A DNA stretch of 5,308 nt from assembly GCA_947464365.1 (NCBI GenBank), contig CANHWS010000238.1, positions 1 through 5,308 on the forward strand, in the 5' to 3' direction. Origin of the DNA: Cytophagaceae bacterium (lineage in GTDB: Bacteria; Bacteroidota; Bacteroidia; Cytophagales; Flexibacteraceae). Under the pieces are notes generated by a model. The model was not told the DNA's origin, searched no databases, and saw nothing but the letters and a program-made list of their open reading frames with translations. This document shows, in pieces, positions 1-5,308 of the stretch. The position numbers were made by a program, and so were the translations under genes. How positions within the stretch are numbered: position 1 is the stretch's first letter; the number at the start of each line of letters is the position of its first letter.

Positions 1-1
1 G

Positions 2-115
2 TTTGCCTACTGCACCGACAATGCGGCAATGATCGCGATGGCAGGTCACTTCTTACTTCTTGATGGTCGGGATGATGGCCAGAACCTTGACGTATCGCCG
101 AACCTGAAATACTGA
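2..115 (+). CDS. tsaD: tRNA N6-adenosine threonylcarbamoyltransferase TsaD, C-terminal end (5' part outside window)
   Basis: Only the last 37 residues and the TGA stop are present; the gene enters from the left edge. The residues read FAYCTDNAAMIAMAGHF followed by a short polar tail. The CTDNAAMIA stretch is the strongly conserved C-terminal motif of the TsaD/Kae1/Gcp family, whose Asp helps bind the active-site metal (family knowledge). TsaD transfers the threonylcarbamoyl group from threonylcarbamoyl-AMP to A37 of ANN-decoding tRNAs in the cytoplasm, working with TsaB and TsaE. The tail after the motif is about 20 residues, which fits a normal end, not a truncation. An intrinsic terminator begins 22 bases after the stop, so tsaD closes its transcription unit. 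The assignment rests on a short fragment, but the motif is distinctive. Confidence 0.9.
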   Translation, partial: FAYCTDNAAMIAMAGHFLLLDGRDDGQNLDVSPNLKY

Positions 116-136
116 GGTAGGACCATAAAACAAAAA

Positions 137-168
137 TGGACTCGCCAGCCGAGTCCACCTTTTCTTTT
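137..168 (+). terminator. Intrinsic terminator after tsaD, possibly bidirectional
   Basis: TGGACTCG (137-144) and CGAGTCCA (150-157) form a perfect 8-bp GC-rich stem around the 5-base loop CCAGC. Downstream come two C's and then TTTTCTTTT (160-168), a good U-tract for + strand transcripts leaving tsaD. Upstream, 127-136 is almost all A, so the same hairpin could also stop a transcript arriving on the - strand. Confidence 0.85.
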
Positions 169-398
169 AATCGAAACAAACACACACTTTAATCAACAAT
201 CACGCCCATCAGGACTGATTGCCTAACCATCATCTAGCATAATACGCTCTAGAAGAATTTACGATCCGGAACATTCGGGCAGGATCTGGTTTAGCGCATC
301 TCCTGAGGGAACAACAGCTAAGGAGACCTGCCCAAGCTGGGCGTTGCGGACTGCGATACAAAGATGCTAAGTGTATTTGAGTGCTGTTATTTACTACT

Positions 399-420
399 TT
401 GGCAGATCTTTGCCAGATCT
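399..420 (+). repeat. Tandem 11-base direct repeat
   Basis: TTGGCAGATCT (399-409) is followed immediately by TTGCCAGATCT (410-420), with 10 of 11 bases identical. The second copy is the left arm of the terminator hairpin at 410-437. The first copy can also pair with that region through GGCA/TGCC (401-404 with 411-414). It may be a local duplication or an alternative arm for the hairpin. Confidence 0.5.
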
Positions 421-445
421 TACCAAATCTGTGGCAATTTTTTTT
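410..445 (+). terminator. Intrinsic terminator of the candidate small RNA
   Basis: TTGCC (410-414) pairs with GGCAA (433-437) and AGAT (415-418) with ATCT (427-430), with GU bulged at 431-432 and an 8-base loop. Eight T's (438-445) follow directly. No coding gene ends nearby on the + strand: tsaD stops 294 bases earlier and has its own terminator. A second terminator here therefore implies a separate transcript in the gap. Confidence 0.75.
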
Positions 446-479
446 CTAAGTTTACCAAAACATTACTTTCCCCCTTTGC

Positions 480-524
480 GGAGACTGATTTGTCAATTTG
501 GTGTGCTTTAGCCACCTAGTCTCC
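480..524 (+). promoter_or_regulatory. Hairpin in the leader of the membrane-anchored protein gene
   Basis: GGAGACT (480-486) and AGTCTCC (518-524) are perfect 7-bp inverted copies. Inside them GGTG (500-503) pairs with CACC (513-516), leaving a 13-base bulge on the left side. The hairpin ends 14 bases before the ATG at 539 and lacks a following T-tract, so it does not look like a terminator. It could be an RNA element controlling translation or a DNA operator; the sequence does not decide. The spacing to the start is close enough to affect ribosome loading. Confidence 0.4.
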
Positions 525-538
525 TTATTTACCCGTAT

Positions 539-2026
539 ATGTCCATCATCAAACCAGCAACACCCGAAGATGTAGAGAGTCTGCGAAGCTGCCTGCTGTT
601 GGTGGAACAAAAGTTCGGAATGGGCACCCACCATACCTGGACCGAAAGTTCATTCCGGATCCTGTCTGACCAAATCACGACAGCCTCCAAACGGACCGTT
701 AGTACCAATACATTGAGGCGGCTTTATGACAAGGTGGTCGAAGGGGATGGTGATTACTTGCCTAAGGTCGAGACCAAAAACGCCCTAGCCATTTACCTAG
801 GACACAAGGATTGGTATCACTTCGTTACTTTCAAACCTGACCAAGGTAACATTGCACCCACACCTGAGTCTACACAACAGATGTTGCAGGATGTGGATCT
901 ATCGACCCTTTGGTTAGATGGCCCAATTTTGGCCCCAGATACAGATCATCAGGCTGACATCAGCCCAGCCAACGACAAGGATAGAGAAGGGATAGAGGTT
1001 ATACAATCTACCCCAAACACGGGCCAACAGCAAAATCGTACCCCAGTCCTTTCCCAATACAAACACCGATACATACAATATGGACTGGTCTTGCTACTGG
1101 GTCTGGTTGTCGGGTTGGTCTTTTACAGATACTATTGGTCTGCTGGTGCACCGCTGGCAGCCGCGCCAGCCAAGTTTGCCCGCCTTGTCCGAATAAACAA
1201 GGTTGATACCTCCCAACTCCCTTTCGGACAGGAGTATCGTGTAGAGTATAGCGGATATAATCCTGATAGCTTGTTCTTAGACTTTTATGATGGGAAACGC
1301 GGGTCTGTGACAGACAATGCTAACTTTTTTAGTGCCAGATATTTTGCCCCAGGATTCTATAGCGTGACCCTACGGAGCCATGAAATGATCCTTGACCATG
1401 ATGATATGATCATTCCTAGCCAAGGTTGGAAGCGTTTCATCATGACCTCACAATCCGTATTTGACTATCCTGAGTCTTCCACAATTACAGAAGCTACTGC
1501 ATTAAGCAAAGGTGAGCTGACCAACTTAGCGCTCAAACTAAAGCAAGAGCTCAGGACCCATTACGAAAACATCGGGACACTCAACTTCCCAACGGACGAC
1601 TTTAACCTTACTGCCAGAATCAAGAACAACCTTTTGCTTAACGACCTAGATTGTTACTCGTCTAAGCTGAAGGTGCTAGGTACAGATGGCGCGTTCGTGA
1701 TTTGTTTTACCAAACCTCAATGTGCACGCCTTACTTGGAACATGTTCGGCGATGTAATCATCACCGGAACCAAACTACCGCAAGAAAACCTAGCGATCGA
1801 CCTCACAAAATGGCGCACCGTCAACTTAGCTGTCCGAAACAAAGTAGCCAAGGTAAGTGTGGACGGCAAAGTTGTCCTGACCGTCCCTTTCAATAAGGAG
1901 ATTGGCAAATTACAGGGCATAGAGTTCAGATTCGAAGGAGACGGAAAGGTAGAATTTGTAACCGTCAAGAACAGCAAAGGCGAGGTCATGCACAAAAATG
2001 TGTTTTCAAAAACGACTAGCAACTAG
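539..2026 (+). CDS. Membrane-anchored protein with N-terminal putative DNA-binding domain and extracytoplasmic beta-rich domain
   Basis: I recognise the layout but no named family. Residues about 1-100 are soluble and helical; the stretch TVSTNTLRRLYDKV (53-66), followed by a region ending LGHKDWYHF (87-95), resembles a domain often found at the N-terminus of uncharacterised Bacteroidota proteins and may be helix-turn-helix-like. A low-complexity polar linker (about 101-175) leads to one transmembrane helix (about 180-198, YGLVLLLGLVVGLVFY). The basic stretch before it (KHRY) and the absence of a signal peptide suggest an inner-membrane protein with the N-terminus in the cytoplasm. Residues about 212-300 look like an immunoglobulin-type beta domain. 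Residues about 345-490 look like a LamG/concanavalin-like sandwich (KVSVDGKVVLTVPF, then LQGIEFRFEGDGKVEF), with Cys at 372, 389 and 395. A sensor that passes an outside signal to DNA is an inference. The ATG at 539 is the first in frame and leaves the N-terminal domain whole; no Shine-Dalgarno sequence is seen. A glycosyltransferase gene follows after 63 bases. Confidence 0.85.
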   Translation: MSIIKPATPEDVESLRSCLLLVEQKFGMGTHHTWTESSFRILSDQITTASKRTVSTNTLRRLYDKVVEGDGDYLPKVETKNALAIYLGHKDWYHFVTFKPDQGNIAPTPESTQQMLQDVDLSTLWLDGPILAPDTDHQADISPANDKDREGIEVIQSTPNTGQQQNRTPVLSQYKHRYIQYGLVLLLGLVVGLVFYRYYWSAGAPLAAAPAKFARLVRINKVDTSQLPFGQEYRVEYSGYNPDSLFLDFYDGKRGSVTDNANFFSARYFAPGFYSVTLRSHEMILDHDDMIIPSQGWKRFIMTSQSVFDYPESSTITEATALSKGELTNLALKLKQELRTHYENIGTLNFPTDDFNLTARIKNNLLLNDLDCYSSKLKVLGTDGAFVICFTKPQCARLTWNMFGDVIITGTKLPQENLAIDLTKWRTVNLAVRNKVAKVSVDGKVVLTVPFNKEIGKLQGIEFRFEGDGKVEFVTVKNSKGEVMHKNVFSKTTSN

Positions 2027-2089
2027 CCAGTCCTATCGTTTCAACTATTGCCTGAATAGACCTCGGCTCGTTTGAGGCCATCTGATCAT

Positions 2090-3253
2090 ATGGAATTTCT
2101 GTTTTGGTTCGGCCTTGTGCTGGCATTTTATACCTACCTAGGTTACGGGCTAGTCCTATTTGCCTTAATCAAGCTCAAACGACTGTTAACTAATTCAAGG
2201 CAAGCGTTCGACCTAACAATAGAGCCCGAGGTCACCCTTGTCATTGCCGCCTACAACGAGCGCAAATTCATCAACAAAAAGGTAGCAAACTGTCTTGCGC
2301 TGGACTACCCATCTGATAAGCTCCGAATCATGTTCGTGACGGATGGGAGCAATGACGGGAGCGAAACATACTTAGCACAATGGGACCGATTAACGATCCT
2401 GCATGACCCCAAACGAGCTGGCAAGATAGGCGCGCTAAACCATGCTATGCGCGAGGTCCGGACACCGATTGCCTTGTTTTGTGATGCAGATACGATGCTG
2501 AACCCAGCCGCAGTCCGCGAGATGGTCAAGCACTTCCAGAACCCCAAAGTTGGCTGTGTCGCAGGCGAAAAGCGCATCATGAATGCGGAGGCCGAGGCTG
2601 CAAGCGGCGCTGGCGAAGGTATTTATTGGAAGTACGAAAGCCTACTCAAAAAGTGGGATTACGAGCTCTATTCTGTCGTTGGAGCAGCTGGCGAACTATT
2701 CGGGATCAGGACCGAGCTATTTGAGCCCGTCCACAAAGAAACCATCCTAGATGATTTCATGATCTCACTCCGGTTGGCACAACATGGATACATCACGGCT
2801 TACGCACCTGAGGCCTATGCAACAGAGCCGCCAGTCAACAAACTAAGCGACGAAATCAAACGCAAAATCCGCATCTGTACCGGAGGTTGGCAATCTATTT
2901 TCTGGCTTACCCCCCTTCTTAATCCGTTCCGCAATCCTGTCCTGACCTTTCAGTATGTCAGCCATCGGGTGCTACGCTGGACCTTGACACCCATTTTTCT
3001 TTTTCTGCTCCTGCCCATCAACCTGTGGCTTGCCACGTTTGTTGGTGGTATCTACACATTGTTGATGTGGTCCCAGTTAGGATTCTACTTTTTGGCAGGC
3101 CTGGGTTGGTATACCGAGCGACGCAAGCTCCGCTTCAAGGCCCTTTTTATCCCATTCTACTTCTGTATGATGAATGTAACGGCCCTCATCGGGATGAAGC
3201 GTTACTTCAACAAACAGGGCACAGTGCTTTGGGAAAAGGCTGATAGGGGGTAA
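2090..3253 (+). CDS. Membrane-bound family 2 glycosyltransferase (cellulose synthase/NodC-like)
   Basis: A processive-type GT2 enzyme that would transfer sugars from a nucleotide donor on the cytoplasmic face, probably for an exported polysaccharide; donor and product cannot be told. From the ATG at 2090 it has 387 residues: an N-terminal membrane helix (about 4-28), then the GT-A domain starting VTLVIAAYNER (48-58), with DGSNDG (85-90) and the metal-binding DAD (132-134). GAAGELFGIR (198-207) is the acceptor-region motif and LDDF (220-223) carries the presumed catalytic Asp. RKIRICTGGWQS (258-269) sits where QxxRW is found in cellulose and hyaluronan synthases. Three or so further membrane segments follow (about 297-318, 319-340, 348-368). 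A longer reading from TTG at 2072 would add only MRPSDH before a natural membrane-helix start, so I prefer ATG; GAGG lies 12 bases upstream of it. It may be cotranscribed with the gene before it. Confidence 0.9.
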   Translation: MEFLFWFGLVLAFYTYLGYGLVLFALIKLKRLLTNSRQAFDLTIEPEVTLVIAAYNERKFINKKVANCLALDYPSDKLRIMFVTDGSNDGSETYLAQWDRLTILHDPKRAGKIGALNHAMREVRTPIALFCDADTMLNPAAVREMVKHFQNPKVGCVAGEKRIMNAEAEAASGAGEGIYWKYESLLKKWDYELYSVVGAAGELFGIRTELFEPVHKETILDDFMISLRLAQHGYITAYAPEAYATEPPVNKLSDEIKRKIRICTGGWQSIFWLTPLLNPFRNPVLTFQYVSHRVLRWTLTPIFLFLLLPINLWLATFVGGIYTLLMWSQLGFYFLAGLGWYTERRKLRFKALFIPFYFCMMNVTALIGMKRYFNKQGTVLWEKADRG

Positions 3254-3293
3254 CCTGCGTCCACAATGGGCTCTGAAACCTGATTAAACAGAC

Positions 3294-4271
3294 CTAGTTC
3301 TTGAGCCTTACGATTAGTTTCTTGAGCCGCTTTTTCTGCTCAATACTAATGAAGGTGGCTATCTTGATCTTGAGGTGACCAAACCTTGCACTTTTATCAA
3401 CCTTGAAGAACTCAGTAGCGGTGCGTTCGTCGGCTTGGGTCTGGACCCTGACATTTTCAGGATGGATAAGAGGGAATTCAATTGGCTCCGTACCCAGGCC
3501 AGCTAAGGCTATGTTAGGATCAACAGAGTTGGTGGCATCAGCTCCAAAGCCCAAATTCTGGACCAAGTTAACCTGGGGGATGATCCCTAAGCCATTATGT
3601 TGCCACATCATGAACTTCCAGTGGTAGTCCCACGTGTCCAGATTACCAGACATGATGTAGTCATAGATCGCTAACCAATAGCTACGGTCCTGACTACGCG
3701 AAAAAAGGCGAGCGAGATTTCGTTTGTGCTGGTTCCGATCAACAGCCTTCAGCTCAAGGTCAAAATATTGCCATGCCCGACGCCACCCTGCCCAGCCCCA
3801 AATGTGATTATAGTGGCTGAAGTAGTAACTATCCTGCCCCCAACGCTTGCCAAACTGGAAGTTGCTGGCTGATATGTGCATTACACGCTCGTCATATCGG
3901 TAGCGCTCAAGACACTCGGCAGCGTAGGCAAAGAACGAAGGCTCGCAATAACAATCATCTTCGAGGACAATCCCCTCCTCTACCTCAGAAAAAAACCAAG
4001 TTATAGCCCCCGAGATCGAGAGCTTAGCACTTAGATGTTCTGTGCGATATAGCTTGATGACCTCGCATGGCCAGTCCACACTTTGGTCAAACAAATCCCG
4101 AACGGCTTGCACTTTCGCAACGTCAGCTGGGTCGGCTGGGTTGGGTGCATTGTTGGCGACATATAGCCTTGTGGGCCTTACCAAACGCAAAGAGTCCAAC
4201 ACCTTGGCCGTTGTATCGAGCCGTTTGTAGGTGATCATCAAGACTGGTACTTGGAGCGACTGGTCGGCCAT
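3294..4271 (-). CDS. Soluble GNT-I/HlpA-like glycosyltransferase
   Basis: A 325-residue protein with no signal peptide or membrane helix. It opens with VPVLMITYKRLDTTAKVLDSL (8-28), the nucleotide-sugar-binding start of a GT-A fold. It continues with VLEDDC (102-107), whose EDD is the equivalent of the metal-binding DxD, then HIWGWAGWRRAW (156-167), DTWDYHW (212-218) and NLVQNLGFGADATN (235-248). These aromatic-rich blocks are typical of bacterial proteins annotated as hemolysin HlpA-like or nucleotide-diphospho-sugar transferase, distantly related to animal N-acetylglucosaminyltransferase I (GT13). It would add one sugar to a lipid-linked or nucleotide-activated acceptor in the cytoplasm; the actual substrate is unknown. 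The tail (300-325) is strongly basic and could contact the membrane. It lies 64 bases downstream of the epimerase-like gene on the same strand and ends 40 bases from the convergent GT2 gene. The HlpA label in databases is historical, and I would not infer haemolysis. Confidence 0.85.
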   Translation of the reverse strand: MADQSLQVPVLMITYKRLDTTAKVLDSLRLVRPTRLYVANNAPNPADPADVAKVQAVRDLFDQSVDWPCEVIKLYRTEHLSAKLSISGAITWFFSEVEEGIVLEDDCYCEPSFFAYAAECLERYRYDERVMHISASNFQFGKRWGQDSYYFSHYNHIWGWAGWRRAWQYFDLELKAVDRNQHKRNLARLFSRSQDRSYWLAIYDYIMSGNLDTWDYHWKFMMWQHNGLGIIPQVNLVQNLGFGADATNSVDPNIALAGLGTEPIEFPLIHPENVRVQTQADERTATEFFKVDKSARFGHLKIKIATFISIEQKKRLKKLIVRLKN

Positions 4272-4290
4272 AGGTTGGGATTTTGGACCT

Positions 4291-4323
4291 AAAAAAAATA
4301 GACTCTAATCAAACACTATTAGA
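4291..4323 (-). terminator. Weak hairpin plus T8 between the two minus-strand genes
   Basis: Read on the - strand, TCTAAT (4323-4318) and ATTAGA (4309-4304) form a 6-bp, AT-rich stem with an 8-base loop. After five bases come eight T's (4298-4291). The stem is weak and the T-tract is offset, so it may be a partial terminator or attenuator that lowers expression of the downstream glycosyltransferase, or simply an AT-rich spacer. Confidence 0.3.
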
Positions 4324-4335
4324 TGCCAATCTGGC

Positions 4336-5280
4336 CTATTGCATCTGACGTGCCAGCAAGATAGTAGCCTTCGCCTCGTCGAGCAAATGATTGGCTGGTT
4401 GATATGGCACCCATGCCTGCAACTTCTTGATGCTAACCTCTAGGGTTTGGTCATAGACGTTCAGGTCATTGGTATTAGTCTCGATGTGGGCATTCCCAAG
4501 GCCGAGGGTCTCGTAGGCCTCAGCAACATAGCCTGCTACATCCAACATCGAAAAGGTTTGGCCTCCGCCTAAGTTGAAAACATCATTGGCGGCCCCTTTC
4601 GAGATACAGGCCATAACAACTTGGCATACGTCGCCCATCCAGACGAAGTCCCGAATCGGCTTGCCGTTGCTTCCTAGCTTGACGATCCCGGCGCTTGCAA
4701 CCGATTTACAGAGGTCATTTAGGACGAGGTACCATTTGCTACTGCCCGTCTCGAGGGGCGATCCATAGCTATTAGTCAGCCTAAAAATGGTAAAGTTGAC
4801 CCCCTTTGTGGCTGCAAACTGACGGACGTAATACTCTGCAAACAGGTGAGTGGTGCCATAGTCATGTTTCGGCACCATGGGCATATCCTCCGTAATCAGG
4901 CCACTATTGAGACCATAAGCATGGAATGTACTGAAGTACAAGAAGTGGGTGCTTACCCCCTTACCAGATTCGTCTAGCCACTGCAACAAGTTGCGCGTCC
5001 CGAGGGCATTAATCTGCAATGCTTTTTCGGGATAGCCCGGTGCATTGCCTTCGTTCACGCTCGCAAGGTGGATGATGGCATCAAAAACTTGGCCAGTTAG
5101 GGCCTTTTGTACCGATGCTAGGTCGCCGATATCGGCAAACAACCTATTAAAGGCAAGGTCGCCAAGCACTGCGCGGTTATTACTACTCAGCGTCGTGACA
5201 TCGTGCCCGGCAAGGACTAGTGCACGTGTCAACCAAGACCCTAGGTTACCAAGGCCACCTGTTATCAATATTCTCTTCAT
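4336..5280 (-). CDS. NAD-dependent epimerase/dehydratase-like protein (extended SDR) with His for catalytic Lys
   Basis: A nucleotide-sugar-modifying enzyme of the extended short-chain dehydrogenase family. Counting from the alternative ATG at 5289, it carries the NAD-binding GGLGNLG (11-17), an acidic stretch FADIGD (51-56), and HLASVNE (74-80). The substrate core follows with YFST (118-121) and the active-site Tyr144 in DYGTTH. KPIRDFVWMGDV (210-221) and NLGGGQTFSMLDV (239-251) are typical C-terminal blocks. The usual YxxxK is YGTTH, with His (codon CAC) at the Lys position; all other motifs are intact and the frame is open, so this looks like a natural variant, not decay. The product cannot be named. 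I chose the ATG at 5280 because MKRILITGG is the standard start of the family; the ATG at 5289 would add MYL. The gene lies upstream of a glycosyltransferase on the same strand, consistent with making its donor sugar. Confidence 0.88.
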   Translation of the reverse strand: MKRILITGGLGNLGSWLTRALVLAGHDVTTLSSNNRAVLGDLAFNRLFADIGDLASVQKALTGQVFDAIIHLASVNEGNAPGYPEKALQINALGTRNLLQWLDESGKGVSTHFLYFSTFHAYGLNSGLITEDMPMVPKHDYGTTHLFAEYYVRQFAATKGVNFTIFRLTNSYGSPLETGSSKWYLVLNDLCKSVASAGIVKLGSNGKPIRDFVWMGDVCQVVMACISKGAANDVFNLGGGQTFSMLDVAGYVAEAYETLGLGNAHIETNTNDLNVYDQTLEVSIKKLQAWVPYQPANHLLDEAKATILLARQMQ

Positions 5281-5308
5281 AAGATACATGGTTGAACTTG
5301 GCTCAGAA

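Larger units (their letters stand above)
235..445 (+). ncRNA. Candidate structured small RNA, rod-shaped, possibly 6S-like
   Basis: No ORF is credible here, but the bases form nested helices. The ends pair: 235-240 with 381-386, continuing as 241-248 with 370-377 (8 bp, one G-U), separated by a 3-base bulge. Inside is an open region (249-261 facing 354-369). Next come 262-272 with 343-353 (two mismatches, one G-U), GGGCAGG 277-283 with CCTGCCC 327-333, and TCTCCT 299-304 with AGGAGA 321-326, capped by a 16-base loop. A U8 terminator follows at 410-445. The G-U pairs exist only if the + strand is transcribed; on the - strand they become A-C mismatches. A long rod with paired ends and a central bubble is the general shape of 6S RNA, the RNA polymerase-binding regulator, and the size (about 150 nt rod, 210 nt with terminator) is in its range. 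I do not recognise its primary sequence, no promoter is obvious, and the 5' end is inferred from pairing. Family assignment is weak; the existence of a structured RNA is better supported. Confidence 0.45.

Noticed and set aside
277..333. TPP or SAM riboswitch
   Set aside because: A few bases (GGATCTGG) recall the TPP element, but the CTGAGA and GCGTAGGGA blocks are missing or out of order, and a terminator separates this region from the next gene.
262..353. Signal recognition particle RNA (4.5S)
   Set aside because: The hairpin length would fit and GGAA occurs in the apical loop, but the conserved CAGG...GGAA...AGCAG arrangement of the SRP core is absent.
475..500. Bacteroidota-type promoter (TTTG at 475-478, TCAATTTG at 493-500)
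   Set aside because: The downstream box matches TAnnTTTG except for one base, but the 14-base spacing is shorter than usual and such short AT-rich matches occur by chance.
452..634. 60-residue reading frame on the - strand overlapping the start of the membrane protein gene
   Set aside because: It overlaps the true gene start and crosses the leader hairpin, and its translation shows no recognisable motif.
1717..2022. 101-residue reading frame on the - strand inside the membrane protein gene
   Set aside because: It lies entirely within the C-terminal coding part of the longer + strand gene, and its Ser/Thr/Leu-rich product looks like an antisense shadow.
2305..2580. 91-residue reading frame on the - strand inside the GT2 gene
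   Set aside because: The + strand frame there encodes the conserved DGSNDG and DAD motifs, so the antisense frame is incidental.
3254..3307. Shared terminator between the convergent genes
   Set aside because: GGCTC (3269-3273) and GAGCC (3303-3307) could pair, but the loop is 29 bases, one arm is inside a coding region and no T-tract follows on either strand.

Overview
The window most likely comes from a member of the Bacteroidota, perhaps a Cytophagales- or Chitinophagales-like lineage. Three things suggest this: the tsaD C-terminus resembles Bacteroidota homologues, the first complete gene joins an N-terminal domain of a type common in that phylum to a membrane anchor and an outer beta-rich part, and none of the genes has a clear AGGAGG Shine-Dalgarno sequence, which is usual there. 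The assignment is by recall of family patterns, not by a search.

Left end (1-538): the last 37 codons of tsaD (tRNA t6A synthesis) are followed 22 bases after the stop by an intrinsic terminator. A 423-base gap without a coding gene comes next. It is not empty: bases 235-386 fold on paper into a long, interrupted rod whose two ends pair with each other, and a second terminator with eight T's follows at 410-445. I read this as an independent structured RNA on the + strand, possibly 6S-like. A further hairpin (480-524) lies just upstream of the next start codon. I found no convincing promoter in the gap.

Middle (539-3253, + strand): a 495-residue protein with a soluble, possibly DNA-binding N-terminal domain, one transmembrane helix and a large extracytoplasmic part is followed after 63 bases by a membrane-bound family 2 glycosyltransferase. 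The spacing allows cotranscription.

Right end (3294-5289, - strand): a nucleotide-sugar epimerase/dehydratase-like gene is followed by a soluble GNT-I/HlpA-like glycosyltransferase, converging on the + strand pair. Together the two glycosyltransferases and the sugar-nucleotide enzyme point to the edge of a surface polysaccharide or glycoconjugate locus, which probably continues beyond the right end. The 40 bases between the convergent genes hold no clear terminator.

The points most worth following up are the rod-shaped RNA, the membrane-spanning putative regulator with its leader hairpin, and the His in place of the catalytic Lys in the epimerase-like protein.
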